Source: Echinarachnius parma
Taxonomy: Eukaryota; Echinodermata; Echinoidea; Clypeasteroida; Echinarachniidae
DNA: 64,000 nt
Assembly (NCBI GenBank): GCA_037951105.1
Contig: JBAMJV010009067.1
Coordinates: forward strand, 1-64,000
Direction of reading: 5' to 3'
The position numbers and the translations under genes are program-made. The notes beneath the pieces are model-generated. The model was given only the letters and a program-made list of their open reading frames with translations. It ran no database searches and had not been told where the DNA came from. Shown here one piece after another: positions 20,401 to 30,079 of the stretch; position 1 is the first letter of the stretch, and each line of letters opens with the position of its first letter.

Positions 20401-23070
20401 GTCTCTTCCTGGAACTCCTACCATTGCTCTTTCTGTGACCCTACATATCTTGTCAAATTTCTTAGTTGTTGCCCAAGTCCATTCCCCGTAAGATAGTACC
20501 AGAATTATACACTGATTAAAGATTTGTCTTTTGAGGGAGATTGGAAGATTCTCATCTCTGAACATGATGCTGAGTTTCCCAAATGTTGCCCTCTTGCCTT
20601 CCCTTCTTCTTCACACTTCTCCTATCGTTTTCATTTTTTTTTATTTTCAAGGGTGATGATGCTTTCACCGAGTTATATTTAGTCTTGTCAGAAGGCGCTA
20701 GCGTATGGCCATAATAACCTCACCCTCACCCCATTATTAATATTATTGTTGTTGTTATTATTTGTTTAATTACATATTACTGATTGTATATTTTTGTTAT
20801 TATGTATAACATTACATTTGCTACAGATGTCCTGATGTTGTTGCTGACAGTGTCGCAGCAGTTGCAAGGAGCGTCTGTGCCACCGACATTGCAGCAACAA
20901 GCTATTATGGGTATGTATTATTAGTTATCACTATTACGTAACATTAAATGGATAGTACAGTTTTGGTTTAGCGGGAGCTTCAGGAAATAATGTTTTCGTG
21001 AGGTACTGAAAAAAACAAGTGTAAAATCACAATGTTAAAGACAGAAAAAACTTTGTTTGATTTAAGTACCGCTTAAATATCCATACATATATCCATTTAG
21101 AATTACTGTTGGGCCCACATTTATTTAATAATTAAATATAAACATTTATAAACATTTATAATTTAACCAAACATCACATTTACATTGTTTAATTTAAGAA
21201 TTGGAGCAAATTACAAATGTGCCGTTAATGTGTTTTTGGTTTTCTACATTTTAAGCCCAGCTGCATGAATTATAATCAATATTATGATCAATATATTATT
21301 GATAACTTAGAGTTTGACTAAAATAAAATTTGACCAGAACTGTACTATCCCGATAATACTAAATTATAATTTGAAATCGAAATGAAACCTATGCAACTGG
21401 GATTTTAGCTGTACTACTGCTACTACTCCTAAAAATTATAGTACTTATTTCAATTAGTACAATTATGTCGTTTTCATGCTGGCAGACTTTTCATCGGATG
21501 CGTCCGGACGCATCCGATGAAACGGCCAGCATGAATGGTACAGAGGAGAAAAAGCCGATAGAATAGGCGATGAAAAGAAGAGAAATAGGCGATTAAATTC
21601 TCCTACTTTAGAGTAGGAGAAATTCTCTTTCTAACGGTGTCACTCCGATGAAACGGGCAGCATGAAATGGTTCGGGTGAAAAATACCGATGAAAACGGTC
21701 AAAGGTCGTTATCTTGTTCCGGCTAAAGCAGTGTAACGCGCGCTTTTTCGGAACACCGGCATGCGATAATATTATGCTGCGCCAGCATAGCTCGTGTAAG
21801 GTGAACCTCGAGTATCGTGCCCGTGTTTTTTGTTGACGTTTTGTTTACGTATAAATTTATTCGTTTTACTTGTATATTGTATGAATATAAAGGTTAAACA
21901 AAATAAAAATTCATGTACATCGTTATAATAATATATTTATTATAAAGCAATATATTTATAAAACCAAATGATGAACAGAACAATATTTAAAACGGATCAC
22001 TCTTTCCTTGGAATTTGCGCAGTCACGTTGCTACAATTGTTTGCAGCTGTAGTTTATACTAGTCGCCAAATCCACTATATCTGCCAGCTCGTGCAGCAAA
22101 CGATTGCGCAACAATTCTTCACTGCCGGCCGGTGAATGCAAAAGGCGATTAAATTCCCCTGCACTATGAACGCGACAGAGGGGAAGTGGCAATTTCACCG
22201 TTGTTTACATAAGAAATTCCATCGGTATTTTTCATCGGTAAGGGCAGCATGAAAATGTACCATCAATTATGATAACAACTACAGAGGGCGCTCTCTCCCT
22301 ACTCCAGTGATTAAAAAAAAGCATAGGGGGAAAGCTGTGCCGAAAAAATACAAAAATAAAAAAAGGGTGTGCCCCCAACCTCCCACCCCCTTGTACGAAT
22401 TTAGCATGGTAGTACCACGGTAAAACCATGGCACGGTACAAAACCATGGTCACACAGTTCTGTACCATACCGTGATTTTACTATGGGACGGGTACCATGG
22501 CATGACCGTGGATACTATACCGCGGTAATACCATGGGTGCCATGGTACTACCATGGAATCCATGGTATTACCATGGTACTACCATGAAAACCATGGTTTT
22601 ACCATGGTACTTTTTTTGTAATGGCCACCCCTTAATCAGTCTGACCACGCTACGCCACTCAGGACAACTTAACAAATGTTCTCATGGTTATATTATATAT
22701 TTATCATTTTGCAGATTCCACTCTTCGTGACGCCATAACAACAAACGGTGCAACAACCAGCGCACAAACCGGCACGACAACCAGCGCACAAGCCGGCACG
22801 ACAACCGGCACACCAACCGGCACGACAACCGGCACACCAACCGGCACACCACCCGGCGAACCAACCGGCACTACAACCGTCAAACCAACCGGCACACCAA
22901 CCGGCGCACCGACTCCGGCGCCGCTGCTCCCGTTCACCATACCACGCTACGTGTACATCATCATCCTCCCATGTGTTGCTGTGGTGGTGCTGCTTATCTG
23001 CTGCTGCTGCTGTTTGTGCAAGTGTAGACTCAGGGCTTGTTGCGGATGCGATTGTAAATCCAGATATTGA
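17453..23070 (+). CDS. Family copy B: signal-bearing membrane protein with mucin-like stalk
   Basis: Three exons: 17453-17477, 20827-20910, 22715-23070. Introns are GT..AG, phase 1, 3.3 and 1.8 kb; the product is 154 aa. The signal peptide (MKDLFVIADVLMLLLTV core) is followed by QQLQGASVPPT. Exon 2 is 39 nt shorter than in A and C and lacks the NATRDADD stretch and its glycosylation sequon. Exon 3 instead carries about 45 residues of TGTT/TGTP/TGEP repeats from a 12-bp coding minisatellite (22740-22915), a good substrate for mucin-type O-glycosylation. LPFTIPRYVY, a transmembrane segment (IIILPCVAVVVLLI), CCCCCLCKC and a basic Cys-rich tail ending CDCKSRY complete it. Longest and most divergent of the three copies. 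Role unknown; a surface-exposed glycoprotein is an inference. Confidence 0.8.
17896..18950. other. Copy B intron 1, unassigned part
   Basis: AT-rich DNA with no motif I can name, apart from short TATC and TTATC repeats near 17550 and 18955. Confidence 0.4.
19252..19602. mobile_element. Inverted-repeat element enclosing a tRNA-Gly-like gene, unit 1
   Basis: Arms of about 80 bp (19252-19334 and 19520-19602) pair across AATAATCATAAATGATTGAG, AATAATAGGC and AATAAGCATTATTCCTCCC. Between them lies a complete tRNA-like gene. The unit recurs 399 bp downstream without its left arm. Confidence 0.75.
19417..19488 (+). tRNA. tRNA-Gly(UCC)-like gene 1
   Basis: 72 nt that fold as a standard cloverleaf: acceptor GTCCCCG/CGGAGAC (one C-A mismatch), D stem GCCT/AGGC, anticodon stem TCAGC/GCTGG with loop GTTCCAA (anticodon TCC), 4-nt variable loop, T arm CCGGG-TTCGAGT-CCTGG. 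A and B box promoters are intact and a TTTTT terminator follows at about 19492. CCA is not encoded, as usual in eukaryotes. Its setting inside an inverted repeat within an intron suggests a tRNA captured by, or ancestral to, a mobile element; activity is uncertain. Confidence 0.7.
19729..20003. mobile_element. tRNA-bearing element, unit 2 (left arm missing)
   Basis: Repeats 19331-19602 with few changes, including the right arm (19918-20000) and the downstream AAACCAAAGCTGTATGTATT. The left arm is replaced by unrelated sequence, consistent with unequal exchange within the palindrome. Confidence 0.75.
19816..19887 (+). tRNA. tRNA-Gly(UCC)-like gene 2
   Basis: Identical to the first over all loops and stems except TCAGT for TCAGC in the anticodon stem (a G-U-compatible change) and one substitution in the variable loop. 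Anticodon TCC, T5 terminator directly downstream. Confidence 0.68.
20085..20640 (-). pseudogene. LINE (RTE-like) reverse transcriptase C-terminal fragment
   Basis: A 97-codon minus-strand frame (20272-20565) contains LPISLKRQIFNQCI, LSYGEWTWATTKK and VTERAMVGVPGRDKVRN, then GRPPLQDVR. This matches the thumb/C-terminal end of non-LTR reverse transcriptases (LK..I.NQCI.P.L.YG.ETW, TERAM.G...RDK.RN). The YG-x-E-TW motif is degraded, the frame breaks on both sides, and polymerase motifs are absent, so it is a 5'-truncated dead copy. Confidence 0.8.
20950..21352. mobile_element. MITE family M1 copy in copy B intron 2
   Basis: Ends GATAGTACAGTTTTGGTTTA and AGAACTGTACTATCC, short interior. Confidence 0.7.
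21470..22260. mobile_element. Probable element with TTTTCATGCTGGC ends
   Basis: Begins with TTTTCATGCTGGC and ends with GGGCAGCATGAAAAT. Near the left end a perfect stem-loop pairs TTTCATCGGATGCGTCC with its complement, and ATCGCCTATT/AAAGGCGATTAAATTC words repeat inside. It lies in intron 2 of copy B. Family unknown. Confidence 0.5.
22400..22615. repeat. CCATGG palindrome array in copy B intron 2
   Basis: Ten CCATGG hexamers in about 190 bp, mostly within TACCATGGTA-type words, plus related ACCACGGTA and ACCGCGGTA variants. No fixed period. Confidence 0.85.
22740..22915 (+). repeat. 12-bp coding minisatellite in exon 3 of copy B
   Basis: About 14 units of CCAACCGGCACA-like sequence in frame, encoding TGTP/TGTT repeats. 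Unit number is expected to vary between alleles. Confidence 0.9.
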
Positions 23071-23600
23071 ATGGTATATTATACAAATATACAATGACAC
23101 TCGAGGATCTAGCTAAAACTAGAACTATGCCCCGAGAAACGTCTTTTCTAGTCAAAACTATTCTTTTTCTTGTTGTGTACACTCCTAATGCAACAATCTT
23201 ACGATAAGGGATATAAATATTTAGACTGTGGTTTGTCTATATTTATGGATGTTTTATTTTGCCAAATGGGGCTGTAACCATGCAATGGCAATATTGAAAC
23301 AATGAGTTTCCCAGTTGAGGGCTTATAATAACCTGTTTATGTGGTATACACGTGGTATATATAGTTGGCCTACGTTAATATTTTGCCAAACTATGTTATG
23401 TCCGTGACGACGCATACACATTTCGTGACACAATGAGTGATACGTGAATGACACATGCATAACACATAATGACAATGAATGACACATATTGGAAAGTCAT
23501 GAAAATTCTCAATTACGTAGTGTCCGTGACGCTGGAATTGCCCGTCCAATTATGCACGTGCCACTCAACGATACGCCATTGTCCACGTCTACTTGAAGAG
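23071..23600. other. 3' flank of copy B
   Basis: Includes one unit of the tandem array seen behind copies A and C (GGATGTTTTATTTTGCCAAA at about 23250). Otherwise no feature. Confidence 0.5.
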
Positions 23601-23612
23601 TTTAGTAGTATC

Positions 23613-23845
23613 AAAAGGCGCTAAATCCATAATTCCATTCAAATTTAGTCAACGTACGATACATTTATAAGATAGGTATTAGGTATATTTATAGAACTCC
23701 AGATTTTAGGACGAATTACACAATCAAAATTAAAATATGGATCGTTGCATTGTCATAATTATTTCCACACGCATGTGTTCAAAGTTGGACAAAGAAACTT
23801 GCTTTTTCTTAAATACATAAAAAGTGTATTTAGCGCCTTTTGGAA
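23613..23845. mobile_element. Small MITE with CAAAAGGCGCTAAAT ends
   Basis: Inverted ends CAAAAGGCGCTAAAT / ATTTAGCGCCTTTTG about 230 bp apart, AT-rich interior. Confidence 0.65.
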
Positions 23846-23849
23846 TTAA

Positions 23850-24570
23850 ATAATTCGTAATAGGTATAATGGAGTCATTTGGTTACAGAATTGAATCATA
23901 ATAAGGTTAGAAATAAATATATTTACGAGAATAGACGCATGATACACCGGCTCTAATAATAAGATAATAATTGTATATTTATAAATTAAGTATTTATACT
24001 AATTATGACTGTTCCTCTCTGAGGGTCACTCCCAACATGACTGGCTACGCACCCGCGTCCAAAAAAGGCGTCGAAAGGGAATCATTCAGCTACACGGCGT
24101 CGTGGACGTTTTCCTGTTAAAGGGGTGGTTTTCAGCACTCATTAATTTAAAAAAAACACAAAAGGAGTACTTTTTCAGGTGCGCAAGCTCCATTTCAGAG
24201 GTTGATGGACACGGGTGGGTAGCACTTTCGTTTGAGAGTAACCCCCCCCCCCCCCACACCCCCCGGGGGTCTTCCTCTGTCATGTTTGTGCCTCGGAATT
24301 TACTGTGTACATTACATGTTCTTGGCCCCGTTACAGAACAAGATAACAATCGATTGTAAGTTACTATAATTGTAAGTCAGATCATGTGTTCTAAATGCGG
24401 AAATCTGATTGGTTGAAACGCGAAATTCTCGAATAATTTCTTATATTTTTCTTCCAATCAATTGTGGCGTTCTGGAACTGGGCCCTGCAGTTGTTTTTAT
24501 TTTGTCAGTTTAATAAATGTTATCATATTTCATGTATCTTGTATTCCCCTGCTGTATGACAGGGGGTTAC
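23850..24570. other. No gene seen
   Basis: AT-rich DNA with a C-run near 24242. Short open frames only. Confidence 0.4.
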
Positions 24571-24575
24571 CTATA

Positions 24576-25086
24576 CAGGGTGGCCCAAAAAAAACGGAAC
24601 GGGGCACTTCCCAAAATATAGTAACAAATGTATTATGTCCATCGGATAGAGTGTCTTTTCAAATGAACAACAATACCAAGTTCAGTCAATTTGGTCGAGT
24701 AGTTTTTGTTTTAGGGCGCTGTGAGTGACACCATGTCAGGTTCTCTTTTTTGTCAATTTGTATTGACGAACCGCCGTTCATAGCGTTGAGCTTCGCGCAC
24801 TGTTGTTAGTGTGCACTCAGCCGTGTGCCGAGAGAATGGGCATGCTCGCTGAATGGTATTACGGGCAAGGAGTGCGGTTAAACTGACATTGACTAGGTCG
24901 AAATCGACATAAATCGGCACCTGACATGGTCTCACTCACTGCGTCCTTAAACAAAAACGACCTGACCAAAATTACTGTTCTCGGTATCGTTTTTCATTGG
25001 AAAGGACACCCTCTCCGATGAACGTAAACATTGTGGTATTATATTTTGGGAAGTGCCCCGTTCCGTTTTTTTTTTGGGCCACCCTG
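24576..25086. mobile_element. Mariner-like MITE, short copy
   Basis: 511 bp, ends CAGGGTGGCCCAAAA / TTGGGCCACCCTG, TATA on the left and TATA on the right. Inverted GGAACGGGGCACTTCCC near each end. Diverged about equally from the A- and C-block copies. Confidence 0.9.
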
Positions 25087-25089
25087 TAT

Positions 25090-25600
25090 AGGATGATGTT
25101 TGTAAAAAAAATTTATGATTGAATAAATTATGTACAAAATCAAAATTAGAGTAAATGTGTATATAAAACCTCGAATTAGCAATACTGTATGATAACTACA
25201 TAATAAGTATTGTTCTATTTGTATTTTTATATTATTTTGTTTGAGTTTGTGAACTTTAATAAGCCGAGTGTCATCTTTAAAACTTTGCATGGGAAATGGA
25301 CCATTCTTTGTTGAAATGTATGTGGAATTTACATGTATGGCTTACCATAGATTGTTTTTGGAAATTTGGCTTGCCGTTTGATCTGTTTTTAACATGTTGT
25401 GAGTTATCCCAAAAAAGCAAGTTGTCGGTGCGTTTTTATTCGATGTTGGTGAGTCGTGATGTGTAGAAAAGACTGAACTCGTAACACTATATTAAGTTGT
25501 TATTCTTTGTTTGTTTCTTATCATGTTAATAACTTGTAAATATTGTGATTTGCCTTGATTTTTTCAATAAAACACACAAATATAAAAAAAAAAATATTTA
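25090..25600 (+). other. Possible retroposed 3' end
   Basis: AT-rich DNA ending in TTTTTTCAATAAAACACAC and then an A-run at about 25586, as expected for the 3' tail of a polyadenylated retrocopy or LINE. No coding similarity seen. Confidence 0.3.
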
Positions 25601-25829
25601 AACAAAAAGCTGTTATGGTTGGTGTGAGTTGTGTTTAGATTAGAATATAATGACTTTGAATGATGTGTATAGTCTTTTTTGCGGTTGCCTTTGAATAGAT
25701 CACGTTTTGTATGTGAAGTTCCACAATAAGGTTAAATGAAGCAGACTAGCTGTTTTCCAAAGTATAGGCATTTGGAGCTTTTCCCCAAAAAACACGATGG
25801 TATTTGTTTACTCATCCACCATAGTCCAA

Positions 25830-25998
25830 GGGGTGTATTCTGAAAACGATTTTAAGTTAAAAAATGATTGTATCCACGTCATTAAAATATTAAACTGTAC
25901 TTAAGGAATAGCGATTTGCGAAAATATATTTCAGTGACGTAGATATGACGTAGATACAATCAATTCTAACTTCAAATCGTTTTCAGATACACCCCCTG
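25830..25998. mobile_element. ~170-bp MITE with GGGTGTATTCTGAAAACGAT ends
   Basis: Ends GGTGTATTCTGAAAACGATT and its near-complement ending ATCGTTTTCAGATACACC. A right-hand part of another copy is at 38700-38805. Confidence 0.75.
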
Positions 25999-26035
25999 CT
26001 CACCTGGAGTCCAGATAGAAAAAGCTTCTAAAATA

Positions 26036-27860
26036 TATGCAACCGATGCAAAATGTTGCTATTTTCAATACAAATATCCCCGTGTTCGTGCATTGTCGTG
26101 AGCATTACTTCTATGGAATTAACATGCAAATTCACATACACATAATACGCGCAAACACATACAAACGTAGGCCTCCACACACAGTTACACACACTCACAC
26201 ACTTATTTAGTGGGATTTGCGCACATTCGGTGCACATTCACACACAGAAACAAATCGCGCTAGCTCAGACCCCATGCAGATCACCTAGTATACGACCAAA
26301 ATACTTTGCATGATGGGATATCTATAATGACAATATTTGTTTTCTGTTGACCATTCACACGCAGAACTTAGCGATTTGCATCGTGATCCTCATCGCGATT
26401 ATTTTCGAAGCTTTTATTTCCCCACGGCAAGAAATTTCGAAATTTGGATCGCGATGCACAATTCGAAATTTGGATCGCGATACAAATTTAGAAATTTGCA
26501 CCACGATTTCTTGCGCCTGTGTGAACTGGACTAATGACGCACTCACATACACACATTCGCTCACCAGTGGCGTACCCAGGATTTTTTTCAAGGGGGGGGG
26601 GTTATTTTGTAAAATTTTCGAACCCGAGACCAAGTACCTTCAAAATTTTCGAGACCGAGACCACGGTCCGTCAACATTTTTCGAGGCCGAGACCAAGACC
26701 ATTTGTTTCAATATAATTGTAAGGGTATATTCGTGTTATGATATTGCGCTTTGAAGGGTAATATAATATAAAGACCCGAGGTTGTAGAATATATAACAAT
26801 GCGAGCGAAGCGAGCTTGAAAATTTTAGCAATTTAACATCTAAAATTGCCATTTGTTTCAATATTATTGTAAGGGTATATTCGTGTTATGATATTGCGCT
26901 TTGAAGGGTAATATAATATAAAGACCCGAGGTTGTAGAATATATAACAATGCGAGCGAGGCGAGCTTGAAAATTTTTGCAATTTAACATCGGAAATTGCC
27001 ATTTGTTTCAATATTATTGTATGGGTATATTCGTGTTATGTTATTGCGTTTTGAAGGGTAATATATAAACACCCGAGGTTGTAGAATTTTATATATATAT
27101 ACGAATGCGAGCGCAGCGAGCTTGAAATTTTTAGCAATTTAACATCGGAAATTTCCATTTGTTCAATATTATCTCGTCGAAAATTTTCGAAGCCGAGACC
27201 AAGAAATTTCAACATTTTCGAGCCCGAGACCGGGTTTCTTCGCAAATTTTCGAGGCCGAGACCAGGTTAATGAGGGTCGAGAGCGTTTGTATGTGGTCTC
27301 GAGACCGCTTGTAAGTGGTCTCGAGACCGGCTTAAATTTGTAAAGGGGGGGTTCAAACCCCCCAAAACAGCCATTTGGGGGCCAAAGGGGGGGGGGGGGT
27401 TGAACCTCCCAAACCCCCCCCCCCCTGGGTACGCCTATGTCGCTCACACATCCACACACACACATACTTGTTGGCACCCGACTTGTGGGGGTACTTGTGC
27501 AACTACAAGCTGGAGGTGTGCTACTACAAACTGGCGCTATTCACAAAATCTTTGCGACGAAAACAGGCAATTCCTTCTAAGTGTATGGGAGGGTAGGGGT
27601 GTGTCAGAAAAAAAAAATCATCAAGTATCACTTATGGGGTACAGGATTTTGTCACATAACCCTTTGAAGCTTAATACGCCGATTTAAGGATACTCCTTAG
27701 TAGGGTCTGTGATTTATTCCCCACAAGAAAGAATATCCCACAAGATTGTACCCACGAGAATGACGGCGTGAGAACACACACACACACACACGCACAAACA
27801 AATAGACATTCAAATAATATCTACCAAATAAAACCCAACACTAACATAAAAATCAAATTA
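26036..27860. repeat. Dispersed repeat R1, copy 2 (interrupted)
   Basis: Same sequence as 850-1830, split by the 875-bp hAT-like element. A third, partial copy follows at 27990-28370. Confidence 0.85.
26565..27439. mobile_element. 875-bp non-autonomous hAT-like element
   Basis: Ends CAGTGGCGTACCCAGG and CCTGGGTACGCCTATG (14 of 16 pair), flanked by an exact 8-bp duplication TCGCTCAC (26557-26564 and 27440-27447). The empty site is in R1 copy 1 at 1403-1410. Inside are three to four tandem units containing GCGAGCGAAGCGAGCTTGAA and a GGTCTCGAGACCG-rich region. The same unit occurs inverted at 59950-60430. Confidence 0.9.
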
Positions 27861-27989
27861 AAAATCCTAGGAAATCGAACAAAACACTCGTCAACATACC
27901 AATATTCCATTTCTCGTTCGTTTACTACATTATATTGCGGGTATGAATATATGCAGTGTAAAGAACATTATACAAATTCAGTATTACTT

Positions 27990-28370
27990 ATTTAGTGGGA
28001 TTTGCATCGCGATCAGAATTTCGAAGTTATTTGCGCACATTCGGTGCACATTCACACACAGAAACAAATCGCGCTAGCTCAGACCCCATGCAGATCACCT
28101 AGTATGTATGACCAAAATACTTTGCATGATGGGATATCTATAATGACAATATTTTTTTTCTGTTGACCATTCACACGCAGAACTTAGCGATTTGCATCGC
28201 GATCCTCATCGCGATTATTTTCGAAGTTTTTATTTCCACACGGCAACAAATTTCGAAATTTGGATCGCGATGCACAATTCGAAATTTGGATCGCGATACA
28301 AATTTAGAAATTTGCACCGCGATTTCTTACGCCTGTGTGAACTGGACTAATGACGCACTCACTTGCATTA
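27990..28370. repeat. Dispersed repeat R1, partial copy 3
   Basis: Starts at TTATTTAGTGGGATTTGCATC and ends at GACGCACTCAC, matching 1018-1390. Confidence 0.85.
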
Positions 28371-29230
28371 AAAAATAAATCATGTTTATACACAGTACGT
28401 GAACAAATGATGATTCAACAAATAAAGATTGTTAACGAGCTTAAATTACAAAGTTGATGATCAGTCTAAATTAAAGTAAATAAGTAGTTCCACGATAGAA
28501 TCAAAAGTTACATTAAAGTCGTTACTAATTTTCTTTCCACCGCCTCCATTTTTGTATCGATTTTCACAAAATCTTTTCTTAAAAATTCCTTTTAACCTTT
28601 TTGCAAGCCAATTAAAATTTGACCCCGTTGGCCACTCTATCTTTCCATGGTAACCGTACATTGAAGAGCATGCTTTTTTTCTGTTTCTCTTTTTGTTATG
28701 AGTGGAGTTTATTTGTTTTTTTTTTGTATACTGAAATCAAATTTACCACTATAAGCATTAATTTGTTTATTTTGAAAAGCAGTGACAAAAACTAAAGATG
28801 ATAACAAACAATGTATATTTCTATAAAATGATGACTTTGCGATTAACATAATGGAAATCGGGGTTTAAATGAAATCTACATTCATCTTCATGAGCTACTT
28901 GTCACTTGGGCCCAGGATTGCGGGTTAAAATGTATGAAATTATACATACAATACCACGTTGTACAATATTAGGATCTAATGTTAGGACCTTTGGACGTTA
29001 TTAACATGATTAACGTGTACATTCACGAATGACTATATGCATGTAGCCTAGTGCATGGCTACAATGTTCTATAGTATAGCATTAATTTTGAAGATTTATA
29101 AGATTGGTTGTCATTTAACACGTTTGCTTTCTTAACACAATACATGTTAATACATCCAAAATCACTTTGCGCTGCCAGGAATTTTAATGTTACAGTATTT
29201 TCTATATAATCTTTATTTCTGTTCATGTGT
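28371..29230. other. No gene seen
   Basis: AT-rich DNA without recognisable repeat ends or coding frames. Confidence 0.4.
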
Positions 29231-29764
29231 GGATAGTTTAGTTTTCGTACTATAGAGGGCGCTTCAAAAAACTTTGTGTGGTAATGGAAATCTGAATGTC
29301 ACATGTTAATGAGTTCAATTTTAAAGACAGAATCAACTTTATTTGATCAAAATCGGTTGAGAAACAGCTGAAATATCAATAAATATATCCAATCGGAATA
29401 AATGCGGGACCCGTGATTTAAGAAAACAAAATAGAATGCTTCCCCTTTTTACAAATTTACAAAAAGAGGTTTTTAAATAGTTCTTGATTATCTCTCTAAT
29501 CTCTAACTAATCATTATTTAAACAAAAGATCACATGGCTGCACAATTTTTTATAAAAAATGGTTAAAACCAATGTGTTTTAATAGAGCGCCCTCTTGTGA
29601 TTTAACAGCTCTTTTTGAATGATAACAGGCTTTTTACTTAGTCGTTTGTTATTGTCTATGCCATTCGAGCATGGTGGAGTGTATGTTAGTTTGTTATGTT
29701 ATGGTGCAGGTTTTGGTTACTAAAATCAGTTTCTTACCATGTTGACCAAAACTCAACTATCCCT
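29231..29764. mobile_element. MITE family M1 copy
   Basis: Ends GGATAGTTTAGTTTTCGTAC and GACCAAAACTCAACTATCCC, with TAGAGGGCGCTTC inside the left end. Confidence 0.8.
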
Positions 29765-30079
29765 TTACTAGTGCTAATAATTGCGAGCAGTTATATGATT
29801 TATATATTTACATGCAGACATGTATCATAGGTTTTCCCGCTCAATTTTGCAATTGAGCGGTTATGCGTGAATGACCCTTAATGAATTCGATTGAAAAAAG
29901 TGTAAAATTTAGGGGGAAAACCTATATTTATTAAACATAATAATTAAATTACACATATCATACAAGAATTAGAGAAAGACTAACTTTATACACAACATAA
30001 CGTTCACATCACAATGCTAATGGCAATACTTTGAAATCCTCTAGTAATTTATTTCTCTGAACATATCTTTTAAAACAAT

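Noticed and set aside
22693..23116. Alternative long frames overlapping exon 3 of copy B
   Set aside because: They are shadows of the 12-bp minisatellite. Only the frame that joins exon 2 through the conserved acceptor matches copies A and C.
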